Below are positions 1 to 10,900 of a DNA stretch of 64,000 nucleotides, one piece after another. This DNA is from Hyposmocoma kahamanoa (lineage: Eukaryota; Arthropoda; Insecta; Lepidoptera; Cosmopterigidae): NCBI RefSeq assembly GCF_003589595.1, contig NW_020653750.1:4626908-4690907 (forward strand), read 5' to 3'. The notes beneath the pieces are model-generated. The model did no database searches and was not told the DNA's origin. It saw nothing but the letters and a program-made list of their open reading frames with translations. Position 1 is the first letter of the stretch, and every line of letters starts with the position of its first letter. Both the position numbers and the translations under genes were made by a program.

Positions 1-1069
1 TATCTAAAAAAATATTTTGTAATTTAGCCGCGTGAACGGACGGCAGTGCTGCTGTCTGTACGTTTTTCAAATGGCTTTAATTTCGTCTGTAAAAAATTAA
101 ATTCTAAAAAAGACCAGTGTCCCAACCGCTCGATCCGCGCAATAGAACCGATTCAATACGGGAAAACTATGAATTCGAGCTGAGGTAGTATAGCCTCTTA
201 AGCGTAAAAGTTCTCGACAAATTTCGTTCGTAGAACCTTTTAAAAATCTCTCCTGAAAAGTTTTCATTTAGCGAGGTGTGATATCGAAAAAAAAGAAATA
301 TTGGCGCTTGGATTATGCTAATACATTCCCCCAACTAGGTTACCACCGCTTTTTTTTTTGTAAATAAATACCGGCCTAAATATATACTTAAAATTGTCCT
401 AGTTCTCGCTTAACATGTATAGATTAAAGGTCAATCTATCGGTCATTGGAGGATATTGTTTTGCAATAGATTACTGCAGTGATTGATACATGCAAACCAC
501 ATTACCTGATAAGTCGTTAATGGATGGTAAATATTTGCATAGATACAATTCAACACAAAATCTCTATTGCAAGTTATTTGGTTAAGTGCTTAATATCTAA
601 TGAGTAATTTAATGGAAATTCAGATATATTTGTAGATAATGTATTACGAAATGTGAAAATACACGTGAGTGACACTGACAAGTACTAAGAATCGGATAAA
701 CGAAATGAAGTGTAATGATGTAAATAATTTTATTGCATTATAAAGCAGGGTTGTTGCGAATATCAGCATCCGCATAATCTACATAAATTAAAATATCCGC
801 ATCTACGTCAGCCTCCGCGTTGATTGATGCTGATATTCATTGCTTGAGTCGTGCTTAAAAGTTACGCTGAAATAATTTACAAACCTTCCAGAAACAGAAT
901 GCAAGCCAAAAAAGCAGCTAAGCTGATGCTTTTAGAATATAACTAACATAAAATTCCGCTACGATTAAGATAGGATAGAATGATTGTTTTTATGCAGATT
1001 GGTTCTTTTATTATTAAATGGCATTAAAACATTGAAACATATTTTATTACAATACCAAAGAACATAGCA
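1..1069. other. AT-rich non-coding DNA
   Basis: No gene, RNA or complete mobile element recognised. The first 60 bases resemble a stretch at about 17520-17580 (AAAAATATTTTGT followed by a TAGC.GCGT block), suggesting an unclassified interspersed repeat. Confidence 0.4.
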
Positions 1070-1304
1070 GTATGCCAGCGTCACTGTGTTCCGGTTTTGA
1101 AGGGTAAGTGTGCTGGTGAAATTACAGGCACATGGGACTTGTCAACTTAATTATATCTCAGGGTGACGGGCACAGTGGCAGTGCCCCTCAGATCTTTGCG
1201 ATTTACAGCTCTGAGTGGCACTGTAACTGTTATGGACAGGCGTGTAGCTTACTATCAGGCGCACGACTTGTTCGTCCCGTCACTTGATATCATTTAAAAA
1301 AAAC
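1070..1304 (+). repeat. Repeat B copy, 5'-truncated
   Basis: This is one of about ten copies of a short interspersed repeat. Diagnostic blocks are CCGGTTTTGAAGGGTAAG, GTGAAATTACAGGCACATGG and the 3' end CGCACGACTTGTTCGTCCCG followed by CACTTGATAT and an A-rich tail. The A-rich end suggests spread by retrotransposition. Confidence 0.85.
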
Positions 1305-1889
1305 AGTAAGTTTTACAGATTCAGTAAGGACGTATATTTTTGACGTTTTTTTTAATACACAAAACCAGCATCCGCTGATGTCAAGGTCATAGTTTCAGCA
1401 CCCGCATTAGCTGATGTGTAAAAAACCTGCATCATCTACAACCCTTTTACGGAGTATTTCCTGTGAAAGATAAGACTACCATTTATAAGCATTTCGTCTA
1501 CGAAGCTGTTTGGAAGGCCCCTACGAGTTAATTCTTCATTTTAGGAATATACAAAAATGTTCTTCTTATCGCATCAATGACATACATTATAATGTTTGCC
1601 ATTGGGTGAAATGATTTGTCAATTTGTCAAGACTGCGCCAGACGTTCAGGAATGGTGAGTTCCTGAGTGAATTAATGAGTTCAAAATTTACGATAATCAA
1701 AAATGTTCTATAAATGGAGCGGGCAGGAGTATTATCGTGTTGCGGGATCATTCTACTTCGATGACTTTGTTTTTTAAGTTTTGTCTAAGACACAAAGTAA
1801 ACAGCTGTTTACCGTAACTGTTCTTTTATTTTCCCACGATAGTCGTCAACTATTCGAAAGGAATTATTACTTGATGCAGCTTTAATTTT

Positions 1890-2122
1890 TTTTATATGAT
1901 TTTTTCAATCACGTGGTGACTGGACAAACAAGTCATGCGCCTGGTAGCCTGGTAGTATACGACACGCCTGTTCATAGCAGTTGCAGTGTCTCTCAGAGCT
2001 TCAAATCGCAAAGATCTGAGGGACACGGCCATTACGCCTGTCACCCTGAGATATAAATTGACAAGAGCCATTTGCCTGTGATTTCACCAGCATCCTTACT
2101 CTTCAAAACTGGAACGCAGTAC
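1890..2122 (-). repeat. Repeat B copy, reverse orientation
   Basis: The reverse complement of the repeat B blocks is visible (ACAAGTCATGCGCCTGG, then CAGTTGCAGTGTCTCTCAG, TGTGATTTCACCAGCA). It is truncated at its 5' end. Flanking DNA from 1305 to 2998 otherwise shows nothing recognisable. Confidence 0.8.
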
Positions 2123-2998
2123 CTAATGCCTGTCACTGTGTCAAAAACTCAATTTGATACATCTCTAATGTAATGATGTAATTCGGTATATAAAAGTGTA
2201 AAGGTGTACTTATAAGTCAGAAATATACCTAAGTAATAAACTAGGTAGTTTTGACAAAAAAAGTCAATGCCCAAGTCTTTTTTTTTGTTTTTTGGCAATT
2301 ATTTGCAATGCTCTTGTTAAGATTTCGCCAAATGACCAAGTTTGCTTAAATTGTTATTGAAAAGTGTTCTAGATACCTCATAGTTTTATAAACAAAATAT
2401 TTAAGAAAGCAGGACTGATTTTGTGAAAATCAAATATGATAGAAGTTATTTACTTTTTTTATATGACTTAGTAGATAAGTAGATGATGGTGAAGACATCT
2501 CAAGTATTTTCTTGCTAATTAATCAAAGAACTACTATGGCGAAAGATAAGAAATTACCGCTTACAAGCCTTATTTACGGCTTATAAGCCGTATGTTCCTT
2601 TGACTTTTTTTTTAATTCAATGCAAGAATTTATTGTGTAAGTTTTATAAGTAAAATTTGTAGATTGAGCCTGACGAAAAAAAATGTGTTTATGTGTATGT
2701 TATGTGATTCTGTGGCTTGATGGATGCTTGATAGGTTTCGATTGTATGAGCCGTAATAAATTTTTTTTTTGAACTTGTGTTCTTAAAGATAGTTCCTTGT
2801 CATGTTTGCTGGAAATCCGCGGAACTGTTCTTAGGATCCTTTGTAATTTATGTTTATAAAGGGATCGTAGGCATTTGCAACTTGAAATATAGCACTGAAA
2901 CAATTGCTTTCGACGGCGTTTATGAAGTCAAGACCTACCCAGACCTGCCTACATCACGCTCTTCTTAAGTGACCTTCAGTAGCAGTAGACTTTTTTAA

Positions 2999-3236
2999 CT
3001 GCCTCCGTGGCCGAACGGTTACCATGCCAGACTGCCACGCAGAGGTCCCAGGTTCGATTCCCGGGCCGGGAGAAATATTTCTTAAGCCTACATTTATTTC
3101 TCTCGTAAGTTTTGGGTGTAATTTGTGGTTGTCTATGTGTATGTCCATGGCACCCGCAACACAGGGTTTCCCCAGTGCGGGGCTATGTTGAGTGTGTGTG
3201 TTATTATTATATTATTATTATTATTATATTATAGAC
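2999..3236 (+). mobile_element. tRNA-derived SINE (family A)
   Basis: The tRNA-like head has an A-box-like TGGCCGAACGGTTA and a B-box GGTTCGATTCC. A body with GGGTGTAATTTGTGGTT and GTCCATGGCACCCGC follows, then an ATT-rich simple tail at about 3200-3235. The acceptor stem does not pair, so it is a SINE head rather than a tRNA gene. Repeat B follows directly. Confidence 0.8.
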
Positions 3237-3548
3237 CACCATTAGCAGCAGTAGAACTCCTTGTGAAAGAGTTCGTCCAGGGAGGTACTGCCACCTTACC
3301 TGTTTCTGCCGCCAAGGAGTAATGTCACCATTACTGTGTTGCGGTTTTGAAGGGTAAGGGTGCTGGTGAAATTACAGGCACATGGGTCTTGTCAACTTAT
3401 GTCGCAGGGTGACGGGCGCAGTGACAGTGCCCCTCAGATCTTTGCGATTTAAAGCTCTGAGGGGCACTGCAACGATGGACATACATGTAACTTACCATCA
3501 AGCGCACGACTTATTCGTCCTGTCACTTGAAATTATAAAAAAAAAATC
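3237..3548 (+). repeat. Repeat B copy, nearly full length, joined to SINE A
   Basis: It starts AGCAGCAGTAGAACTCCTTG and continues GTGAAAGAGTTCGTCCAGG, with the inner blocks and the 3' end followed by an A run. The same head-to-tail order of SINE A then B occurs on the other strand at 32064-31580. Confidence 0.85.
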
Positions 3549-3846
3549 ATCAAATCGACATATTGAAGTCCGTACCTACAGGAATTGAATGAAATTAAAA
3601 ATAAGTATAATAGTTTTAAAAAATTGGAAATATAATTTTTTCTAACATTTGGACCGAAACAATATTTCAGATAAAATTTTAGTTAGTGCTTTTAATTATT
3701 GAACTAGTCATTAAACGTTAAAAATGTATGTTGTAAAACCATGTCATGTAAGTAATATATTAACTCAATTAAAACTTTTCCTGTTTCTGTTTCCCGACGT
3801 AGAATGAGGGGAGGTATAAATTTAAAGCCTTTGATTATGTACAATC

Positions 3847-3921
3847 ACAGTGAGAAACATACACATATATAGTGTATGAACCTAAGAACTCCACAGTGAG
3901 AAACATACACATATATAGTGT
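3847..3921 (+). repeat. 45-bp tandem duplication
   Basis: CACAGTGAGAAACATACACA with TATATAGTGT following occurs at 3847 and again at about 3892 without mismatch over 30 bases. It lies upstream of the Sans gene. The rest of 3549-4883 is AT-rich with no gene; GATGTC.CTACAAGCT recurs near 4498 and 4550. Confidence 0.85.
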
Positions 3922-4883
3922 CTGTCTGTGATTCTGAAACGGATGGTTTGATCCCAAATCGTTTTTTTTTAATTGAAGGCTAATCAAAGTTCTTCGCTAT
4001 GTTTGATGGTCATTTGTTTCAAGATTAACGGCACATATCTAAGTTGGTTTAGGGATCTCAGTCATTAATTACAATAATAATATGGTAACTTTAATCTGAA
4101 TCTGCATTCAGGGCAGTCTGCAGACTACCTAATTTCTCACCTACTTGCAGCAGAACTATCATTTTTGGTCTCATTAAATTGATCTCAGGCAGTTGCTAGC
4201 TAGCGAATGGTGACTTTATTGACTTTTGGAATGCACTATCCATATACGAAGTGCCAATTTATCGCCATACCATTGCAGAACTGAGACAACGTACAAATTA
4301 TGACGGTTTATTTCAACTGAATTATTTACGACGGTACATCAAGTATAAATTAGATACCAAAATATTTTCCTAATTTTACTTTAAAAACATGAACGATATC
4401 GAGGGCGTCATCTATTATGCAGTAGTACAATGAAATGAAAGTTTAATACTACTCCACACTAGATGGCAATAAAACGAAGTCCAAAATGTTTTGTAAGATG
4501 TCACTACAAGCTACAATGTTTTAAAAAGTTCAGCTTGAATCTGATAGATGTCGCTACAAGCTGGGTCATTGGCCCTTGATTATCTCTGGTGTGTGTGTAA
4601 AGTTTACAACTTCCTTTTTTCCCTCCCACAGACGGACACTAGCTAGCGCAGGTGGTCCACGTAGTTTATTTTAATTTTAGTAAACTTTACATAAAAAGGT
4701 GTTTTATATATCAAACTCAACGTTTTCTTAATTATTAGTTCGTTTAGTGAAATAGTTCTATTTTGTCAATAGGAAACAGGGATATTTAATTCGTTGAAGT
4801 AATATACCTAACAGAAGTGAATACAAACAAAAACTTTCTCGTCTTATCAATTTCGCGGTGTCAAGCGCACAAATCTGGTTAAA

Positions 4884-4892
4884 ATGAGTTGA
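4884..4892 (+). promoter_or_regulatory. Possible two-codon upstream ORF in the Sans 5' leader
   Basis: ATG AGT TGA lies 63 nt upstream of the Sans start codon, in context AAAATGAG. If the leader extends this far, this minimal uORF could reduce translation. The transcription start is not known, so its presence in the mRNA is inference. Confidence 0.3.
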
Positions 4893-4955
4893 AACAGCAG
4901 TAAACGGTACATTGGGACACAATTGCTATAATTTGTGCAAAAATTGGACTTCAAA

Positions 4956-4978
4956 ATGACCACGAACCGGTTTCACAA
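4956..4978 (+). CDS. Sans: Sans exon 1 (coding part)
   Basis: The ATG is in a good insect context (CAAAATGACC). It encodes MTTNRFH plus two bases of a Lys codon, then donor GTAAGTAA at 4979. The two bases (AA) join the first A of exon 2 to make AAA, and the RFHKAA..DG match to the Sans family N-terminus supports this tiny exon. The first in-frame ATG was chosen as the start. Confidence 0.85.
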
Positions 4979-7900
4979 GTAAGTAATGTCCAATCGATTT
5001 ATCTGTATTCCAATTTCAGATAAGATACAATAATTATATGATATGAGTACTTGTCATTGTAGCTATCAAACGTGCAAAAGATTTAGTTCCTTATTCATTA
5101 TGTTTTCTGTCCGTAGAGATAAATAATTGTTAGGTAATTGCAATAAGGTCTTACAATGTCTAAATTAAAGCTAGGTTGGTTCGTAGGGATTCAACTTCAA
5201 CTTCCTATAAACAGAACCCTTATGAATGAGCTAGTATCTAGTTACTAGGTACCTAATCTAAGTTGGTATCTATGTTCGGTATGTTATTGGCTATTACAAT
5301 TTTACCTACGCAACATGTGAACTGACGATTTGTGTAATTACTTATCATTATTTTATAGTTAAGTAAATCAGAACTATATGTGTTCAACAACCCGATTCCA
5401 CACAGCAAGTGTTAATTATACTAGTTATATAAAAAAAAAACAATGCCGTTTCACATTATACCTACCAATGTTGCATAAATTAAAATTGAGATGACTTTGG
5501 GCGCAACATTTAACCGGTTAGCAAAGTAAATGAATGTCCCAATAATCTATTTCACTTGGTATGTAATGGAGGTCTAAATATACTATAGGTACAGTGCGTA
5601 GAGTTATACCTACAACCGGTAATTAATTGTCTAGCAAATAACATACGTATATATCTAATGAATCAATTCTGCGAGAGTTTGACGCCCATACCAGGCTTAA
5701 GGGTACAACCTGGAACAGTTAATATAGTTACAGGACGGATCGACGGTAAACGTCAGAGGCGTCGCTCAACCACAAGATGGTCCGACCAAAGACCAAGTCT
5801 GTAGGGCTCAGGGCAGGCGTTTCTGCGAGAGAGTCACGACCCTTAATAATGAATACGACGCCAGGAGGAGATATACCTAACATGAAGACAGAGTACCTAT
5901 AAAAGTCATACAAAATCTTTGTTAGGGTTGATCAAATAGAAAACTCAAACCGTAATAGGCAGTATTTGGTTACAACATGTGAGATATTACCTAATACCTA
6001 ATAACTGTAATTAATGTTCTGTTCTCCAGAACAAACTCTACTACGTTACCATGACCTTTTCAATTATCTTGGGTACAAGTGCTGAGAGGGAGACTTCCAG
6101 TGCACTTTTTTGACTCCCTTAAATTTCATAAGTATGATTCCTTTTCCCTGTGGCTATTTTCTTTTCTTTTTGGAGCGAGAAAGCACTCGTACATATACTG
6201 GTATTGAATCGCCCATACGGACAACGTGTGATTTCTTAATGTGTTCTCGCTTTTCCATTATTGCTACAATTTATATGTGCCATTTTTACAATACCACATG
6301 GAAGAACGTATATCCGATTTCCACAGCCACCCCTCGGCGGAAATTACAGGTAGGAGACACGGTCGACGAACCGTCAAATTAGTTCAACGTCCCATATGAT
6401 GACGAACAGCTAGCACAGCGATAAATATTTCTTTTTATTTTAATATATTTAACGTTAAAATATGTTTCAATTCAGTTTTCCCACAAACAATGTTTTAAAC
6501 AAACATTGTCTGATGATTCAGGCAATGTTTGTTTACCCAATCATTCGCAAGGATATAAATACTCAATGATGTCTTTCCACTTTCTTTTACTATACGTCAA
6601 CTGTAAATTGGTCTTGTAATACCCCCAAATTTTGCAGGAGATAAATGCTCCAAGTGAAAATAAAAACATTTTATAATGGTGTTATATAATTTTCTCTCTG
6701 TGCAAAACTCGCATGGGTTGATGGCACTGCTCTACCTATTTCTACTATAAACCAGCATTGCTCTGTTCTGTATTGAATGGTAAGGTTCAACGCAATCACA
6801 GGCACAGAATATTGTAAATATTAAGTCCAAAGTATTTTCGATTTTAAAGATACTTCTTTACTATTGCTTTCGATTTCTATCAAGTAGACCGTGTGATTGC
6901 TTTCCGGTTTTAATAACAACAAAAAAAATTGGTTTACGTTTGAACATTGAACGTCAACACGGTTTGTTTACTAAACTTTTAATACATAGCGTGACATCAA
7001 ACTGAATTGAAACAATAAAATACGCTATATTAATAGTGTTGTATACAGCTAGGTAACTGTTTCATGTCCCAAAAAGTGACGGGATGAACAATTCGAGCAC
7101 CTCGTGTTAAGCGTCACGCCTTTCCATAGCAGTTGCAGTGCCACTCAGAGCTTTAAACGCAAATATCTGACGGGCACTGCCACTGCGCCCATTTCCCTGA
7201 GAAATAAGTTGACAAGTCCCATGCATCTGTAATTTCGCCAGCACCTTTACTCTTCAAAACCGCAATGCAGTAATTAACGTTCACATTACTGCTTGGCGGT
7301 AGAAATAGGTAAGGTGGCAATATAGATTGCGGTAATTAGGTCGCTGTACCTACAACCCTGGACATACTCTTTTCCAAGGAGCTCTGCTGCTACGAAAATG
7401 ACAAAAGAGAATATGCGATCTGTGTTCTGGTACCTTCTTTTTTCTTCTTCACCCTATCTTTATACATAATGTATAAAAAAATACATTAACCAACCATTGT
7501 TTGTCCCACTGCATTGTTGTGTCCAAGCAGGTCCAATGTGTTTTTTTGACGACTTTGGTGACTTTGATGTTATTGCTACAAAGCATTTATAAATGTAACG
7601 TAGAAATTAAAGATCCCACTGGGTTATCACCGCAAACTCAACAACAATCGTTACAAATTAAATACCTATCAGTAAACATATATGTACGTTAAGGCCCTTT
7701 TTCGTATCAAGTGGATTCGTTATTTGATTATCAAAATAAAAAAAACAGCTACTATCATAAGTAGTCGTCACATGAGTAATATCAGACATAATATCCATGT
7801 ATATACAATATTATTATTTGTCACTCATATTGCACCACAGCCGTCGCGGGTGGCCGCACTCGGTCATAGAGGGTTAAATGACTCCTAAATTCATTACCAC

Positions 7901-10900
7901 CTGGTTCCTAAAGCTACTGTATATGAATGTTATCTAGTATTTACGTGGTCTGTGGTTATATCCATGAGATTTTTGTTATTTGGTTATCGATCGATGTTGT
8001 AGTTATGGTAACATATCGCAATGTGAAAATTTCCACTGTGTCAGGTGGCATTTATACCACAATCAGGGGTTGGATTAGAACGAACATACATAGGGCGCAC
8101 GATAAGTTTCCGGAACTGGCCACGTACATAAACAATATTTAAAAAGTAATTACAACATTTGAAAATGGAACTCTTTCGCTGTAGAATACAGTTTGTCTCA
8201 TCTGGCTGTCACTTGTTTTTACATTGTGGCGTCATTTTAGAAATTGGTTGTCTACATCACCATGGATTTAACTCGTGAAAATTTTCGTAGTATCATTTTC
8301 TACGACTTTAAGTGTAATTTAACAGCTCAGCGGAGCTTCGCTCGGCTTCAAACAGCTTTTGGCGATGAGGCACCATGCAAGACGACTATTTATAGCTGGT
8401 TTGCACAACTCAGTGACGAATTTCGTGATGGTGCCCGTCCACTGCTGTGAAAAAAATTCGATGCTGTGCGCCGTATGATCAAAACAGACAGGCATGTGAC
8501 ATACCATGAGATTCGGGCATCTTTAGGCATAGGCATGAGACAAATACAATCAATACTACACAAACATTTGGGTGTGAAAAAGCTGTGCTCTCGGTGGATC
8601 CCACACAATTTGACTAAGGCTCAAAAAACGGATCGGAGGACTAACGAAGAATATTTTGAGAAACAATAAATTAATTTCTGACCACTTATAGTATTTTTTC
8701 TTATTCATTCCGGAAACTTATAGTGCGCCCCACGTAGTAAACAGACGTTAATCGATATTGAACCAAAATGAACCGGTTTAACTGCGACGCTCGCTCCCGT
8801 TATTGTAGTTTTTCCTTTTTCACTCTGTAATGTAAATTCAAAGTGCTTGAGGTATATATTGAACTTTAATTCAGTTCAATTTATTTAATTGATAGGGGCA
8901 CCGTACATCCGTTAACCACCACCCTGAATAACTTTTGATAATCGACTAAGTAGTTCACGTCAATAAGATCTGTGACGTCTGTCACATTTGTCATTATGTG
9001 TTACGGTCCAAGTATTTCACTTTGAACTATACTTTAATAGAAACTTATTAACAACAATTCTCTTGTGGAGTCGAAGCTACAAAATCTCGACCATCGCAGA
9101 AAATTAGCCTGCTTGTCGGTTTTGTATCGGATATATTTCGGGGATTGTGCGCAGGAATTTTTAACTTTAGTTCCGCCCGCACTGTTCCCCCTTCGGTCGA
9201 CTAAAAGGTCCGGAACACACCATCATTATGTAGTTTATATACCACTCATTCGCACTAAGCACTTTCCTTCCTCCTTCCTGATGCGTACGGCAAAGGAATG
9301 GAATACTCTACCCGCATGTTTCCCGAAAAGTACAATTTGCTATGGCTATTCAAACCTAGAGTGAATAGGCATTTGCGTATATATCACCGTAGATCACATC
9401 GTCGTTTAACATCAGGTGGGATTGTGGCCAAGTGGTGTCTATTATTTATTTTTAAAAAACTTCACTTTGCCTGCCCCTGTCCCTGTTTAGCGGCAGGGGT
9501 ACGTAAACTTAAAACAATAGATTTTACGTTTACGTACGTTGGCAACACCACATGATAACGACAAAGGGAGTAGCGAGAATAACTCAAATTACCGGTTTAA
9601 TTTTTCGCCGCTGCGTGTGTGAAATTTTAAAAAAGCGGTAATTATAATAACCGGTTAAAATATCCATTACCTAAACTGAATTAGAGTATGGTTAACATTC
9701 AATCATATTGGCATTGACAAGAAACTGGTTCATAAATTTTGACACTGACTGTAAACTTGTACGTTGCAAAAACAACGCTTGATCTACGATTTGATCTACG
9801 AAGTGCTGAAGTCAAGTACTTTTGCCATTGACTATCATAGGACCACCATAATATCGTCCAGTAATAGATAACTGCTGACTTACCAAAATAATGAAAAAAA
9901 GTTTGTCTTTATTAAGTGATGTGAAAGGTACACACATCAAAAGTGTCTAGGGATCAAGTACGTTATAGCCAATTACTGAAAATCAAGTATTTGAATTTCT
10001 TTCAACACCAATGGTTTTTTGGTCAGTTACATAGTTCAAAAAATAATAATTTACTAAATTTTTATAGATGTTTTTATTTAATTTTAATAGTGTAATCAAA
10101 TATTTTTTTAAAATAACTTGATCCCTAGGCTTTTGATGAATGTGTTTCATTCGAAACACCCAAGTGTATTAAGTTATGCAGTACAATAAACACCTTATGA
10201 CACTTAGTAACACTTCTGGTTATACACTATATTTCCAAATATTCTTTCCGTAATCATTTGCAAGATCTAGCTCATGACATGTCAGATTCAGCCTCTAGTA
10301 TTTAGCGTCAGATTTCGCAAGGCAATTACCATGACAGTTTTCCTAATCACGTCACCCATTGTGTTGTTACTAGTTGCTACACCCGTTAATCGTTTATTCG
10401 TGCTTTGGTTGAATTCAAATTTAGTGTTTCAATATGGTTAGGACAACATTTTATTGAGATGAAAAAATTTTGAATTAAAATGATGAAACATTTTAGTAAC
10501 AATAGATAGAGTTCCTTGTGAAAGAGTTCGTCCAGGGAAATATTGCCACCTTACCTACTTCAGCCGCCAAGAGGTAATGTTAGCATTACTGCGTTCCGGT
10601 TTCGAAGGGTAAGGGTGGTGGTGAAATTACAGGAGCATGGGACATGTCAACTTATGTCTCAGGGTGCAGTGGAAGTGCCCTTCAGATATTTTGCAATTTA
10701 AAGCTCTGAGTGGCACTGCAACTGTCATGAACATGTGTGTAGCTTACCATCAGGCGCACGACTTGTGCGTCTCGTCACTTGCTATTATAAAAGAAAAAAA
10801 TTCAAAAAATACAATTGTCTTAGAAGAAGATAGAACAAATAATTTAAAACTAAAAACAAATATAAAGTAACTATAAATGCATTCATCATATTTCTGTCAT

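Noticed and set aside
2999..3072. tRNA gene
   Set aside because: A- and B-box motifs are present, but the acceptor stem does not pair and several copies carry SINE bodies; it is the head of a SINE.
5728..5913. 61-codon minus-strand frame resembling a LINE tail
   Set aside because: Similarity is too vague to assign a family; left unannotated.
6110..6382. 90-codon plus-strand open frame in Sans intron 1
   Set aside because: No recognisable motif or suitable splice context; length is compatible with chance.
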